Positions 1-5,474 of a stretch of DNA of 6,974 bases are shown piece after piece. How positions within the stretch are numbered: the first letter of the stretch is position 1; every line of letters starts with the position of its first letter. Under the pieces are notes generated by a model. The model saw nothing but the letters and a program-made list of their open reading frames with translations. It was not told the origin of the DNA and searched no databases. Both the position numbers and the translations under genes were made by a program. Origin of the DNA: an uncultured Saprospiraceae bacterium (lineage in GTDB: Bacteria > Bacteroidota > Bacteroidia > Chitinophagales > Saprospiraceae); contig CALGLS010000386.1 of assembly GCA_937959375.1 (NCBI GenBank), positions 1 to 6,974 on the forward strand, in the 5' to 3' direction.

Positions 1-20
1 AAAGACGAGCAACCTATAAA

Positions 21-113
21 CCTATATCTCTATGTGTTTCAAGCCAAGGTCGAGTGTCGCCAAAAGAAGAGAGCCTATATTCCTATGTGTTTAACCCAAG
101 GTTGAGTGCCACC
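21..113. repeat. Imperfect direct repeat, two copies of about 40 bp
   Basis: Copy A (21-61) and copy B (74-113) share 'cctatat', then 'ctatgtgttt', then 'ccaaggt' and 'gagtg', in the same order and nearly the same spacing, with a 53-bp period. A partial extra 'aacctata' precedes copy A at 11-18. The pair lies upstream of the large OmpA-like gene and has no open frame of its own. Whether it is a dispersed intergenic repeat, a binding-site pair or the tail of an upstream element cannot be decided from this window. Confidence 0.7.
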
Positions 114-170
114 ATTTTTACAAAATAATTAACAAAAATAGTCAACACAAAGAGTACTTTATTTCGTTCT

Positions 171-235
171 TTTGTAAGAAACTTATTAAAAACTATCTTC
201 GGTTTCTCGTATAGCTTCAAAACATACTACTTTTG
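171..235 (+). promoter_or_regulatory. Candidate Bacteroidota-type promoter sites for the OmpA-like gene
   Basis: Two candidates are visible. The first has TTTG at 171-174, a 19-bp spacer, then TATCTTCG at 194-201, one base off the TAnnTTTG -7 consensus of the phylum. The second has TACTTTTG at 228-235, a perfect TAnnTTTG match, but its upstream -33 element is poor (TTTC at 203-206). Either would give a short untranslated leader before the ATG at 263. The consensus is known from Bacteroides and Flavobacterium; its use here is inferred. Confidence 0.4.
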
Positions 236-262
236 TCGACAAAACAATCACAAACGATTATC

Positions 263-2407
263 ATGAGATTAAATCTACGCGTTCTTTTTTCCCTAATGAT
301 CTGCCTTGCCTTTGCTTTTTCTAGCGCCACTGCCCAGTTCGTCAACTTCGAAGACACCTGGAAAGAATTTTTGGCGAACGAAAAAACATCCAATATTTCC
401 AAACTAACCAAACCACCAAAAGATCAACCCGTTGATTTTGCAAAATGGGCGTTGATGTATGCCAATACTAATTTCTGTAGTGGCGATCTACGATCCGCTC
501 AAAATAGAATGGAAGATGTTGCTTCAGTCGGTGAAACGAAATATAAAACCATCCCAGGCTTCAAAGAAAAATATGAAGACCTCGACGTAAAAATCAAAGC
601 CTATCACGCGATTGATAAATTATGGAAACGTTTTTTGCGTAAGCGAAATGTAACCTTAGAAGAATTAGAAGCACAAGAAGATGCCCTCCGTGTTTGTGAA
701 AAAGGAACACTAGCCAAAACAAACTACATGATGGTCGCGGCACATTATTGCAACGGTAATGAAGCAAAAGCAAAAGAAATTTTCGAAAAAAGAGTACTAG
801 CTTTGGCTGAACGAACTTCGCTAAAAATAGACGATGTAGAAGGTTTGAAAAAAGAAGTAGATAAAATGAAGTCGCTTTACGAAACGCTTCCAAAGTTGGA
901 CAAAGCTTGGGCTGAGTTTATAAAAACAGATGAATCTCCAGGTTTCGAAGAAGAGCTTCCACTGATTAAATGTAATCCAGTACCGACCATCAAAGCGGCC
1001 ATTTTAGTTGGGGCAACCGACATCTGTAACAAAGGAGATAAGATGTTAAAGAAGATCATCAAGTTGCGTTCGGCTAGCAATCCAAAACTAGATAAAGATG
1101 TAAAAGAAAAGTTAGCATGGCTAGAAGAAGAAGTTGGAAAGTACAACGGTGATGTTGCTGTGTTGAATAAATCTTGGAAAGAGTTTGTGCCAACGAATAC
1201 ATTAAAAGGTGAAATTGATTTTGGTTACGAATATTGTGAAATCGAAGATCGCATCAAAGCTTACGTGATGGTCGGTATGGTGCATCTTTGTGATAGTGGG
1301 GTAGTGATGTTGGAGCGAATTGGCGACATAGTAAAAGAACAAGACCCTGACTTGAGTGAGGAAACCCTAGGTGAGTTCGAAGAGCTTTTCATGGCGTCGA
1401 GAAATAATCACAAAGAGATAGAAGCACTGGATGAACAGTGGACAGAATTTATAGCCAACAACGATACCATTCCAAACGGAATTGACTTAGTAGAAACCTA
1501 TTGCGATCCAATTGCGCAAGTCAAGTCATGGGTCATCAAAGGTCATTTCGATGCATGCGGAGAGGGCGAACGTTTCCTTGATAAGATCGATGAATTTCAA
1601 AAAGAAAAAGAACTAGAGTTTGACGAAGAGTTGGCTTGTAGAGTATTGCGCTTACGCGGAAAAGTGTACCACTGTCGTTATATGGAATTGGTGATTAAAG
1701 CCCGTAAAGAAACGCATGCAGAGCGTGAACGTTTCGGTCCACAATCATCAAGTGTCATGCAGGGTGCACTCAATAGTGACAAGCAACCTTGTGAAACAAA
1801 AGTAGTTTACTCACCACTTGGGAACATCGGAATCAAATATGTAATATCCACCTATCTCTGTCAAGAAATTGATTTAGCAAAAATGGGTGATCCTGAATAC
1901 TACAAAAAAATTGCCTCTTGGGTTGATGGAGAAGTGTTGCAAAAGTATTGCGAAGAAAGTATGCGCTGCAAAGAGAAATTCTTCATTTATTTGGAAGGAC
2001 ATACCGATGGTCACCCTTTTAAAGGAGCACGATACAAAGAGTCTTTGGACATTCCAGAAGGCACTCCATTTACGCACTTCCTTGGCGACAATGTAGAAGA
2101 TAAAGTGACGACTCGCGAAATCACCAAATCCCTAAAAAGCAATATGGAGCTAGGAATTGCTCGCGCCTGGACGGTTGCCCAACAACTCGGTTTCATGGGT
2201 GTACCAATCAGCATCGGTGCCTACGAACATCCAAAAACAGAAAAAGGAGGCGAGTATCGCCGCATTGAAATTGAGTTGAACATTACAAATTTGTTACTTG
2301 ATTTTTATGAAAAGCGATTGCAGGAATTGATTATGGCTTCTGGGATTGGGGAGCGACCGGAGGGCTGTGGAGGTGATGAAGAAAGTAAAACTGAGACTGA
2401 AAAATAA
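263..2407 (+). CDS. Exported repeat protein with C-terminal OmpA-like domain (714 aa)
   Basis: The ATG at 263 is preferred over an in-frame TTG at 233 because it opens directly into a signal peptide: MRLNLR, a hydrophobic core, then SATAQ, with cleavage likely near residue 25. Residues about 29-445 hold five tandem units of 88-95 residues. Each begins with (L/I)-(D/N)-x-x-W-(K/A/T)-x-F, with Trp at 33, 121, 216, 305 and 393. Units 2-5 carry Cys pairs exactly 18 residues apart (145/163, 237/255, 325/343, 414/432); unit 1 keeps only the second Cys (72). The conserved IKA-type helix lies between the two Cys. Residues about 574-673 resemble the OmpA C-terminal fold: IYLEGHTDG, then N-x-x-L-x-x-AR-A and YRRIEIEL. 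In that family the Asp and Arg contact peptidoglycan diaminopimelate. No beta-barrel is visible, so a periplasmic wall-anchored protein is more likely than a porin. The repeat function is unknown. The gene is monocistronic and ends before a strong terminator. Confidence 0.88.
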   Translation: MRLNLRVLFSLMICLAFAFSSATAQFVNFEDTWKEFLANEKTSNISKLTKPPKDQPVDFAKWALMYANTNFCSGDLRSAQNRMEDVASVGETKYKTIPGFKEKYEDLDVKIKAYHAIDKLWKRFLRKRNVTLEELEAQEDALRVCEKGTLAKTNYMMVAAHYCNGNEAKAKEIFEKRVLALAERTSLKIDDVEGLKKEVDKMKSLYETLPKLDKAWAEFIKTDESPGFEEELPLIKCNPVPTIKAAILVGATDICNKGDKMLKKIIKLRSASNPKLDKDVKEKLAWLEEEVGKYNGDVAVLNKSWKEFVPTNTLKGEIDFGYEYCEIEDRIKAYVMVGMVHLCDSGVVMLERIGDIVKEQDPDLSEETLGEFEELFMASRNNHKEIEALDEQWTEFIANNDTIPNGIDLVETYCDPIAQVKSWVIKGHFDACGEGERFLDKIDEFQKEKELEFDEELACRVLRLRGKVYHCRYMELVIKARKETHAERERFGPQSSSVMQGALNSDKQPCETKVVYSPLGNIGIKYVISTYLCQEIDLAKMGDPEYYKKIASWVDGEVLQKYCEESMRCKEKFFIYLEGHTDGHPFKGARYKESLDIPEGTPFTHFLGDNVEDKVTTREITKSLKSNMELGIARAWTVAQQLGFMGVPISIGAYEHPKTEKGGEYRRIEIELNITNLLLDFYEKRLQELIMASGIGERPEGCGGDEESKTETEK
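347..1597 (+). repeat. Five tandem protein repeats (Trp plus Cys-18-Cys units) within the OmpA-like gene
   Basis: The unit starts fall near 347, 611, 896, 1163 and 1427. Trp-to-Trp distances are 88, 95, 89 and 88 residues. From the second Cys to the next Trp is 49-53 residues, and from Trp to the first Cys is 20-24. DNA identity between units is low, so this is an ancient protein-level repeat rather than a recent DNA duplication. The units look helical and acidic, possibly solenoid-like. The Cys pairs could form intra-unit disulfides after export, which is inferred. Confidence 0.8.
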
Positions 2408-2419
2408 AGTGATCACTTT
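2406..2419. repeat. 14-bp perfect palindrome overlapping the OmpA-like gene stop codon
   Basis: AAAGTGATCACTTT reads the same on both strands. It begins inside the TAA stop (2405-2407) and sits about 25 bp before the terminator hairpin. It may be a second small RNA stem, a protein-binding site, or chance. Confidence 0.55.
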
Positions 2420-2441
2420 TACCATAAAGTAGCTTTTAAAT

Positions 2442-2484
2442 AAAAAAACTGAACAGCTTTAATAAGTTGTTCAGTTTTTTTATT
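2442..2484. terminator. Bidirectional intrinsic terminator
   Basis: The left arm (seven A, then ACTGAACAGCTT, 2448-2459) pairs with AAGTTGTTCAGT (2464-2475) over a TAAT loop. One G-U pair is the only imperfection. The hairpin is flanked by A7 on the left and T7 on the right, so it has a U-tract in either direction. It should end transcripts of the OmpA-like gene from the left and of the minus-strand four-helix gene from the right. Confidence 0.9.
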
Positions 2485-2488
2485 TCTT

Positions 2489-2599
2489 TTATATAAGATA
2501 TTTTTCCTCAAACGCCACCTCATTTTCTACCAATAATTCCCACATCTCCTCTAAAGAAGACTTCCCCTCACCATGATGTGCCTCTTGTCGTTTTACATA
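2489..2599 (-). pseudogene. Possible C-terminal remnant of an unidentified small protein
   Basis: A 36-codon open stretch ends in TAA (2489-2491) and is preceded in frame by a TAA at 2600-2602. It has no usable N-terminal start. Its residues look protein-like and amphipathic, for example SSLEEMWELLVENEVAFEEK. It ends just before the bidirectional terminator, where a real minus-strand gene would end. Its upstream side is cut off within a few bases of the start of the palindromic repeat at 2606. It may be the tail of a gene truncated when the repeat arrived. I do not recognise the family, and an open stretch this short can occur by chance. Confidence 0.25.
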
Positions 2600-2605
2600 T
2601 TAAAA

Positions 2606-2772
2606 AAATAGCTTCATTTTTTCGCGAAAGAAGGCACAAATCAAAATTCAGAACTCAACGATTCATGATTCAAAATTTTCCTTCATAGATCAGGAGTAAT
2701 AATTTTGAATCGTCGAATACTGAATCGTTGAATTTTGATTTATCACCCTGCCCAGCCTTTACAATCCAAACT
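2606..2772. repeat. Direct repeat copy 1: imperfect palindrome plus detached yifB 3' end
   Basis: The palindrome arms are 2641-2678 and 2701-2740, around a 22-bp spacer. Their ends pair well ('tcaaaattca' and 'gattcaaaatt' with their complements); the middle is mismatched. Compared with copy 2 (3177-3376), the left arm matches at 37 of 40 positions, and 2701-2757 matches 3305-3361 at 52 of 57. The homology continues into the end of the yifB coding sequence. Copy 2 is longer because its central spacer is longer. Confidence 0.9.
2743..2772 (-). pseudogene. Duplicated 3' tail of yifB
   Basis: Read on the minus strand, this segment encodes SLDCKGWAG followed by TGA. The intact yifB gene ends SLDREGWAG followed by TAA (3347-3376). 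The two agree at 22 of 30 bases, including a run of ten at the end, and both are followed by the same palindromic repeat in the same orientation. In-frame stops lie immediately upstream, so it is a relic and not part of a working gene. Confidence 0.75.
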
Positions 2773-2787
2773 TTAGCAGTCTTGCGA

Positions 2788-3150
2788 CTACTTTTTCTTC
2801 ATGTTTAGTTTAGCAGTAGTGTAACTCTTTTTCAAAATGGCAATAAGCTCATTGCACTCTTTTAACACCGTTTCAAAATTAAAAGAAGGATCGGTATTAA
2901 GGCTGTACAATATTTTCATGCCGACATACGTCTCTCTTAACTCCTTTAAGACAACCTTTATTTTATGCATGAAATCTGCTCGACTTTCGGCATCGCATGC
3001 TTCCGCATAATTCAATGCAGGAGAGGAAGAAGAGCGAATGATTTGTTTCTTTAAATGAGTATTGACTACGTTTACCGGTAGCTGCTCCAGGTGTTTAATA
3101 CTTTGAACTGCAAAGTTTATAAGTCGTTCTTGTAAGTTAAATTTTTTCAT
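2788..3150 (-). CDS. Four-helix-bundle protein, 23S rRNA intervening-sequence (S23/IVP) family, 120 aa
   Basis: The family core is clear: the LKKQIIRSSSSPALNYAEA stretch (residues about 33-51), then a helix around SRADFMHKIKVVLKELRET (about 56-74), then a C-terminal helix. Length (about 120) and start (ATG at 3148-3150) fit the family. Members are small all-helical proteins first found in intervening sequences of spirochaete 23S rRNA. Relatives form pentameric barrels, such as the Avd accessory protein of diversity-generating retroelements. Stand-alone copies are common in Bacteroidota, with no established function. No reverse transcriptase or variable repeat is seen here. The gene lies between two direct repeats, and its stop codon is 16 bp from the yifB tail relic, suggesting acquisition as a unit. 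TACTTTCG (minus strand, 3194-3201) inside copy 2 resembles a -7 element, so the repeat may supply the promoter (inference). Confidence 0.88.
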   Translation of the reverse strand: MKKFNLQERLINFAVQSIKHLEQLPVNVVNTHLKKQIIRSSSSPALNYAEACDAESRADFMHKIKVVLKELRETYVGMKILYSLNTDPSFNFETVLKECNELIAILKKSYTTAKLNMKKK

Positions 3151-3176
3151 TTTATCTATGGTTTAAATTTTAATAG

Positions 3177-3376
3177 AAATAGTTTTATTTTCACGAAAGT
3201 AGGCCCCAATTCAAAATTCAGAACTCAAAGATTCATTATTCAATATTTTCTTGTCTAGCTCCTTAGAGCAAGTTTAAATGAAAGTTTAACTATGCTCTTA
3301 GTATAATGTTGAATCGTCGAGTTCTGAATCGTTGAATTTTGATTTATTACCCTGCCCAACCCTCCCGATCCAAAGA
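3177..3376. repeat. Direct repeat copy 2: imperfect palindrome joined to the genuine yifB 3' end
   Basis: The palindrome arms are 3211-3246 and 3305-3344, with a central spacer of about 58 bp. The spacer has its own inverted pair, 'agagca' and 'tgctct', and a repeated 'agttta'. The right end overlaps the last codons and stop of yifB. In the left flank, 'cgaaagtaggc' here corresponds to 'cgaaagaaggc' in copy 1. The offset between copies is about 570 bp on the left arm and 604 bp on the right arm; the difference is the longer spacer. Confidence 0.9.
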
Positions 3377-4903
3377 ACGATACCCAATCGCCTCAGCCAA
3401 ATGCACCTGCTCAATCCGCTCCGACCCCAACAAGTCCGCCCCCGTTCGAGCCACCTTCAATATCCGATCATAAGCACGAGCCGACAATTGCAAACGCTCC
3501 ATCGCCGTCTTCAACAAAATCAAACCATCTGTATCCAACTCGCAAACCTCCCGCACCATACGACTAGACATTTGCGCATTACAATTCACATCCTTAATGT
3601 TCTTAAAACGTTCTGTCTGAATTTCCCTAGCGCGAATCACCCGCTCCACAATACTTTGACTATCCTCCGGCGACTTCACTCGACTTGATAATTCATCATA
3701 AGAAACCGGTGTCACTTCTACATGCAAATCAATCCGGTCGAGTAGGGGACCCGAAATTTTATTAAGATAGCGCGCTACGATTCCAGGACCACAAACACAT
3801 TCCTTATCCGGATGGTTGTAGTAGCCGCAGGGACAAGGATTCATAGAAGCCACCAGCATAAAACTAGCCGGATAATCCACCGTAATTTTAGCGCGCGAAA
3901 TCGTCACCTTGCGCTCCTCCATCGGTTGTCGCAAAACTTCAAGTACGGCTCGTTTAAATTCTGGCAACTCATCCAAAAACAAAACACCATTATGCGCCAG
4001 TGAAATTTCTCCCGGTTGTGGATTAGAGCCACCACCAACCAGAGCCACATCGCTGATCGTATGATGTGGCGATCGAAAAGGGCGATTGGTTATCAAAGAA
4101 GTTTCCGTAGATAACATTCCCGCTACTGAATGAATTTTAGTTGTATCCAATGCTTCGCGCAAATTTAAAGGCGGTAAAATAGTAGGCATCCGTCGCGCCA
4201 ACATTGTCTTTCCAGAGCCCGGAGGACCGATCAAAATTACATTATGACCACCGGCTGCCGCTAGCTCCAAGGCGCGCTTAATATTTTCCTGGCCTTTTAC
4301 ATCCGAAAAATCAATGTCATATTGCGTCTTATTTTTGGCAAAAATTTCGCGTGTGTTTTGAATGATGGGTTCGAGCTTCACGTCATCATTCAAAAAGTCA
4401 ACTGCGTCGCTTATATTTTCAACACCGTATACTTCTAGACCTGCGACGATGGCCGCTTCTTTTGCATTTTCTTTGGGTAAAATCAAACCTTTGAAATTTT
4501 CTTTCTTGGCTTGTATCGCAATGGGAAGCGCACCTTTGATCGGTCGTAAACCACCATCCAGTGACAACTCGCCCATCATCACATAGTCATGAATCTTATG
4601 TCGCTTCATTTTGTCAGTACTTGCCAACAATCCAATTGCAATGGGTAAGTCGTAAGAGGAACCTTCCTTCCGAACATCTGCTGGCGCCATGTTGACCACC
4701 AGTTTTAATCGCGGTAATTTTAATCCTACATTTTTCACAGCAGTACTGATTCGATCCCAACCCTCCCGTACCGCCGCGTCAGGTAGTCCCACTAAGTGAT
4801 AGAAACTCTTTCCTTCCTGAACAAGTCCCCCTGCGTTTACTTCCACCGTAATCGTTCGTGCATCCACACCTTGTACTGCACTTGCATAAGTTTTTACTAG
4901 CAT
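3347..4903 (-). CDS. yifB: YifB/ComM family Mg-chelatase-like AAA+ ATPase (518 aa)
   Basis: The length and domain order match the family. An N-terminal Lon-protease-like (ChlI) domain spans about residues 1-170, with GSSYDLPIAIGLL (81-93) and GELSLDGGLRPIKG (111-124). A AAA+ module follows, with Walker A GPPGSGKT (226-233), Walker B VLFLDE (307-312), and sensor-1 region ASMNPCPCG (352-360). Cys 357, 359, 369 and 371 form a possible zinc-binding cluster. GPLLDRID (385-392) supplies the arginine-finger region, and ARAYDRILKVART (475-487) lies in the C-terminal helical domain with sensor 2. Vibrio ComM is a hexameric helicase that promotes branch migration during natural transformation; the same role here is inferred. 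The ATG at 4901-4903 gives the usual N-terminus, MLVKTYASAVQGVDA. Upstream is a 564-bp repeat-rich gap, so the gene probably has its own promoter. Its 3' end is shared with direct repeat copy 2. Confidence 0.95.
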   Translation of the reverse strand: MLVKTYASAVQGVDARTITVEVNAGGLVQEGKSFYHLVGLPDAAVREGWDRISTAVKNVGLKLPRLKLVVNMAPADVRKEGSSYDLPIAIGLLASTDKMKRHKIHDYVMMGELSLDGGLRPIKGALPIAIQAKKENFKGLILPKENAKEAAIVAGLEVYGVENISDAVDFLNDDVKLEPIIQNTREIFAKNKTQYDIDFSDVKGQENIKRALELAAAGGHNVILIGPPGSGKTMLARRMPTILPPLNLREALDTTKIHSVAGMLSTETSLITNRPFRSPHHTISDVALVGGGSNPQPGEISLAHNGVLFLDELPEFKRAVLEVLRQPMEERKVTISRAKITVDYPASFMLVASMNPCPCGYYNHPDKECVCGPGIVARYLNKISGPLLDRIDLHVEVTPVSYDELSSRVKSPEDSQSIVERVIRAREIQTERFKNIKDVNCNAQMSSRMVREVCELDTDGLILLKTAMERLQLSARAYDRILKVARTGADLLGSERIEQVHLAEAIGYRSLDREGWAG

Positions 4904-4940
4904 AATCTCTGCGCTTTTTTTTGATTAAAAAAATAGATCA

Positions 4941-5051
4941 GTTGGAAGCGGAAGATTGAGAGTTGGAAGTTTACGTAAATGAGCAACTCGCGAATGGTGG
5001 AAACTTCCCACCTTAAAGTTCCAACTCCTCACTTTAATCTTCCGACTTCCT
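4941..5051. repeat. Imperfect palindromic repeat upstream of yifB
   Basis: The left arm (4941-4973) and right arm (5015-5051) are near-complementary. 'ttggaag', 'cggaagatt' and 'gagttggaa' recur in order on opposite strands, with a short insertion in the right arm. Smaller palindromes lie between the arms: TTTACGTAAA at 4970-4979, and a GGTGG/CCACC stem with a 7-base loop at 4996-5012. The sequence differs from the palindromes around the four-helix gene, so it is a separate repeat type. It lies in the 5' region of yifB and may be transcribed as part of its leader. Confidence 0.8.
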
Positions 5052-5066
5052 ACACTAGTAAGAGTC

Positions 5067-5080
5067 ATTTTTGCAAAAAT
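5067..5080. promoter_or_regulatory. 14-bp perfect palindrome, possible operator
   Basis: ATTTTTGCAAAAAT is self-complementary. It lies about 165 bp upstream of the yifB start and just outside the palindromic repeat. It has the form of a homodimer binding site, but AT-rich palindromes of this kind also arise by chance. Confidence 0.3.
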
Positions 5081-5117
5081 TCCATAAATGAAAAGTGGAT
5101 TTCCAATAGAGTAGCGC

Positions 5118-5162
5118 TTCAGTCACGGAGTTTTGTGGCTGAAAATGAACGAGTTACGTTCA
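5118..5162. other. Two adjacent hairpins upstream of yifB
   Basis: TTCAGTCAC (5118-5126) pairs with GTGGCTGAA (5135-5143), with one G-U in RNA. TGAACG (5146-5151) pairs with CGTTCA (5157-5162). A long A-rich run follows on the plus strand. On the minus strand the U-run comes before the hairpins, so they are not a standard terminator for the MBL gene. No known riboswitch is recognised. Confidence 0.4.
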
Positions 5163-5228
5163 GTAAAAAAAAATAAAAAAAAGTGGAATCTGGAATAAAA
5201 AAATAGGAAGGACTAAAATATTTAATGC

Positions 5229-5474
5229 GAATTAGAATAGCTCCCTTAGTTCAAAGTTCATGTCAGAAGACTATTCTAATTCCCACTCTAATCATTTTTC
5301 CTAACCCTTTTTTCAATCAAAGTTACAGTTGCAATGAAGTAAAAGTAAAAGTTACAGTATCAGTTTTCCCGCGATCGCGGTCTACGTTAGAAGGCCATTC
5401 CCATTCCCATTCCCATTCCCATTCAATACGTCAGCAGGCCATTCTAATTCTAACTCTAATTCCCATTCTAATTC
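5229..5474. repeat. Composite repeat block with inverted repeat, direct repeats and (CCATTC)5
   Basis: A perfect 12-bp inverted repeat (GAATTAGAATAG at 5229-5240, CTATTCTAATTC at 5271-5282) opens the block. A 20-bp direct repeat, differing at two bases, lies at 5273-5292 and 5441-5460. AAAGTTACAGT occurs at 5319-5329 and 5348-5358. 'tacgtYagMaggccattc' occurs at 5383-5400 and 5427-5444. Between these last copies are five perfect CCATTC units (5395-5424). The block ends in more 'attctaattc' units that overlap the final codons and stop of the MBL gene. No gene is supported in this gap. Confidence 0.85.
5369..5380. promoter_or_regulatory. GC-only-flanked 12-bp palindrome CCGCGATCGCGG
   Basis: This perfect palindrome has ten G/C bases out of twelve in an otherwise AT-rich gap. 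It sits inside the composite repeat block. It could be a protein-binding or methylation site, or a cruciform tip of the repeat. Confidence 0.35.

Noticed and set aside
233..262. Upstream TTG start for the OmpA-like gene, adding 10 residues
   Set aside because: The extra residues are polar and would precede a complete signal peptide that starts at the ATG at 263. The TTG also falls within a perfect TAnnTTTG promoter-like match.
2788..3150. Diversity-generating retroelement accessory gene (avd)
   Set aside because: The protein shares the fold family, but no reverse transcriptase, template repeat or variable repeat with adenine-biased changes is seen in the window.
3332..3688. Plus-strand open frame across the yifB 3' region
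   Set aside because: It lies antisense to the clear yifB coding sequence and has a low-complexity composition rich in Leu, Pro, His and Arg, with no domain signal.
3347..4903. Magnesium chelatase subunit of chlorophyll synthesis
   Set aside because: The N-terminal Lon-like domain and overall length match YifB/ComM. No chelatase partner genes or pigment genes are present.
5395..5444. CRISPR array
   Set aside because: The repeats are six-base tandem units with no spacers, and the longer 18-bp pair occurs only twice.
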